From positions 1-13,913 of the forward strand of contig CAYYIJ010000063.1 of the NCBI GenBank assembly GCA_964471945.1: DNA of 13,913 nt, given 5' to 3'. The position numbers and the translations under genes were made by a program. Positions 13,909 to 13,913 of the stretch are shown in pieces (within the stretch, counting starts at the first letter, position 1; each line of letters opens with the position of its first letter). The notes under the pieces were generated by a model. That model was not told the DNA's origin, ran no database searches, and worked only from the letters and a program-made list of their open reading frames with translations. The stretch comes from JASEHD01 sp964471945. GTDB taxonomy: Bacteria > Bacteroidota > Ignavibacteria > UBA10030 > SZUA-254.

Positions 13909-13913
13909 GTAAT

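Overview
The window holds a nearly complete type IV pilus-like (T4P) machine, with every gene on the + strand. The sequence is AT-rich. Translation starts are ATG, with one TTG, and several genes have visible Shine-Dalgarno sites. Two spacers carry short palindromic repeats of the GTCAT...ATGAC type. The secretin signal peptide ends in FG/Q, and a large lipoprotein carries carboxypeptidase-regulatory-like and Ig-like repeats. Together these suggest a Gram-negative bacterium of the Bacteroidota/Chlorobiota side of the FCB group, perhaps an Ignavibacteria-like lineage. This placement comes from protein style and repeats, not from a marker gene, so it is tentative.

Layout. 1-212: a repeat-bearing spacer leading to a PilC/GspF-type platform protein (213-1565). 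1566-1938: a 373-base spacer with three abutting hairpins and a GTG-rich dispersed-type repeat, and no gene. 1939-3729: PilB/GspE assembly ATPase. 3815-6089: three consecutive pseudopilin-like proteins, closely spaced, whose order and sizes fit a PilV/W/X or GspI/J/K tip-complex set. 6090-6230: a terminator-like hairpin followed by the clearest promoter in the window (TTGACA-17-TATATT). 6231-11284: PilT-type ATPase, a PilM-PilN (GspL-like) fusion, a PilO protein with a PilP-like C-terminal tail, and a short secretin. 11323-13908: an 861-residue lipoprotein built from five alternating beta-sandwich-like repeats plus an Ig-like C-terminal half.

How they would work together. PilB (with its zinc site) would drive assembly and the PilT-like ATPase retraction, both acting on PilC in the inner membrane. 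The PilMN and PilO(P) proteins would form the alignment complex, and the secretin the outer-membrane pore. The three pilin-like proteins probably form the tip or priming complex. The lipoprotein at the operon end may be a surface or secretin-associated accessory. No prepilin peptidase and no major pilin with a canonical G-F-x3-E leader lies in the window.

Main oddities: three pilin-like proteins without a recognisable class III leader; a PilT whose Asp box has lost its E-D pair; two architectural fusions and degenerate actin-fold motifs in the alignment complex; a minimal secretin; and a gapless 185-residue internal duplication in the lipoprotein.
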